From positions 30,903,044 through 30,967,043 of the forward strand of contig CM046850.1 in NCBI GenBank assembly GCA_025618425.1: a stretch of 64,000 nt of DNA, read 5' to 3'. Numbering within the stretch: the first letter of the stretch is position 1; every line of letters begins with the position of its first letter. Of the stretch, positions 63,851 through 64,000 are shown in pieces. The stretch comes from Heliocidaris tuberculata (taxonomy: Eukaryota > Echinodermata > Echinoidea > Camarodonta > Echinometridae). The translations under genes and the position numbers were made by a program. Under the pieces are notes generated by a model. The model searched no databases. It was not told the DNA's origin and saw only the letters and a program-made list of their open reading frames with translations.

Positions 63851-64000
63851 GGCCAACAGAATGTTGCAAATATATTTGGGCATCATGAAGAAATTTCTTT
63901 TAATATGTATTTTTTTGCGTTATTCATATTGAAATCTCTCGTCATATGCATTTTTCAGGGATATTAGTTTTTTGCCCGATCTCAGGCCCTTTCACCTCTC

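Noticed and set aside
1..64000. Prophage, integrated virus or bacterial gene cluster
   Set aside because: No run of codirectional frames, no recognisable capsid, polymerase, integrase or reverse-transcriptase motifs in any supplied or inspected frame.

Overview
This window looks like gene-poor nuclear DNA from an invertebrate animal. It is AT-rich. It is full of purine/pyrimidine microsatellites (GA, CAT, CCA, CTA, GT, AT, long G and A runs) and small non-coding inverted-repeat elements. It has no operons, no Shine-Dalgarno-led reading frames and no long open frame outside simple-sequence tracts. The style of the repeats (foldbacks ending near GTTTCATAAAAC, a TATACCCCC/GGGGTATA fragment, many TTAA-flanked MITEs) makes me think of a marine deuterostome such as an echinoderm. 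That is an impression, not a demonstration; a mollusc, hemichordate or amphioxus is not excluded.

I find no complete protein-coding gene. The coding candidates are all weak: a 92-nt possible exon at 32102-32193 with a good acceptor and donor; an F-box-like segment at 56979-57073 ending at a possible donor; a minus-strand 88-residue tail at 52310-52575 behind a long pyrimidine tract; and two unrecognised open frames at 33066-33387 and 37285-37626. A tRNA-like block with A and B boxes lies at 33577-33650.

The dominant content is mobile DNA. I use local labels. Family A is an ~80-bp hairpin MITE with about 14 copies. Family B (~390 bp, 10 copies or fragments), family C (~415 bp, 3), family D (~370 bp, 3) and family E (~80 bp, 4) have TTAA at their ends in the better-preserved copies. 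Six or seven further single-copy elements (6154-6607, 9649-10151, 16023-16519, 16516-16872, 38297-38733, 55575-55881, 60846-61432) are also bounded by TTAA or a near match. Family F is a set of foldbacks ending in GTTTCATAAA-like sequence. Family G ends in CTGTTCAGACTAC. There are two hAT-like elements with 8-bp duplications (6265-6431, 34987-35373), a PIF/Harbinger-like element flanked by TTA (59362-59792), and a 2.48-kb foldback inserted in a family B copy with a CAT duplication (20018-22500).

Many of these are nested, so relative ages can be read: TTAA elements inside hairpin MITEs (45.3 kb, 55.6 kb), a TTAA element inside family B (9.6 kb), the hAT-like element inside a TTAA element (6.3 kb), and the TTA-flanked element inside a hairpin MITE beside a family B copy (59.3 kb).

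Between the repeats are a few GC-richer, apparently single-copy islands (about 2.05, 4.3, 6.9, 12.4, 24.4, 25.85, 31.1, 40.35, 43.6, 48.2, 52.2 and 58.0 kb). These are the best places to look for conserved cis-regulatory DNA. One holds a perfect DR4 nuclear-receptor-type direct repeat (48199-48214) and one an octamer. The whole window could be intergenic or a large intron.
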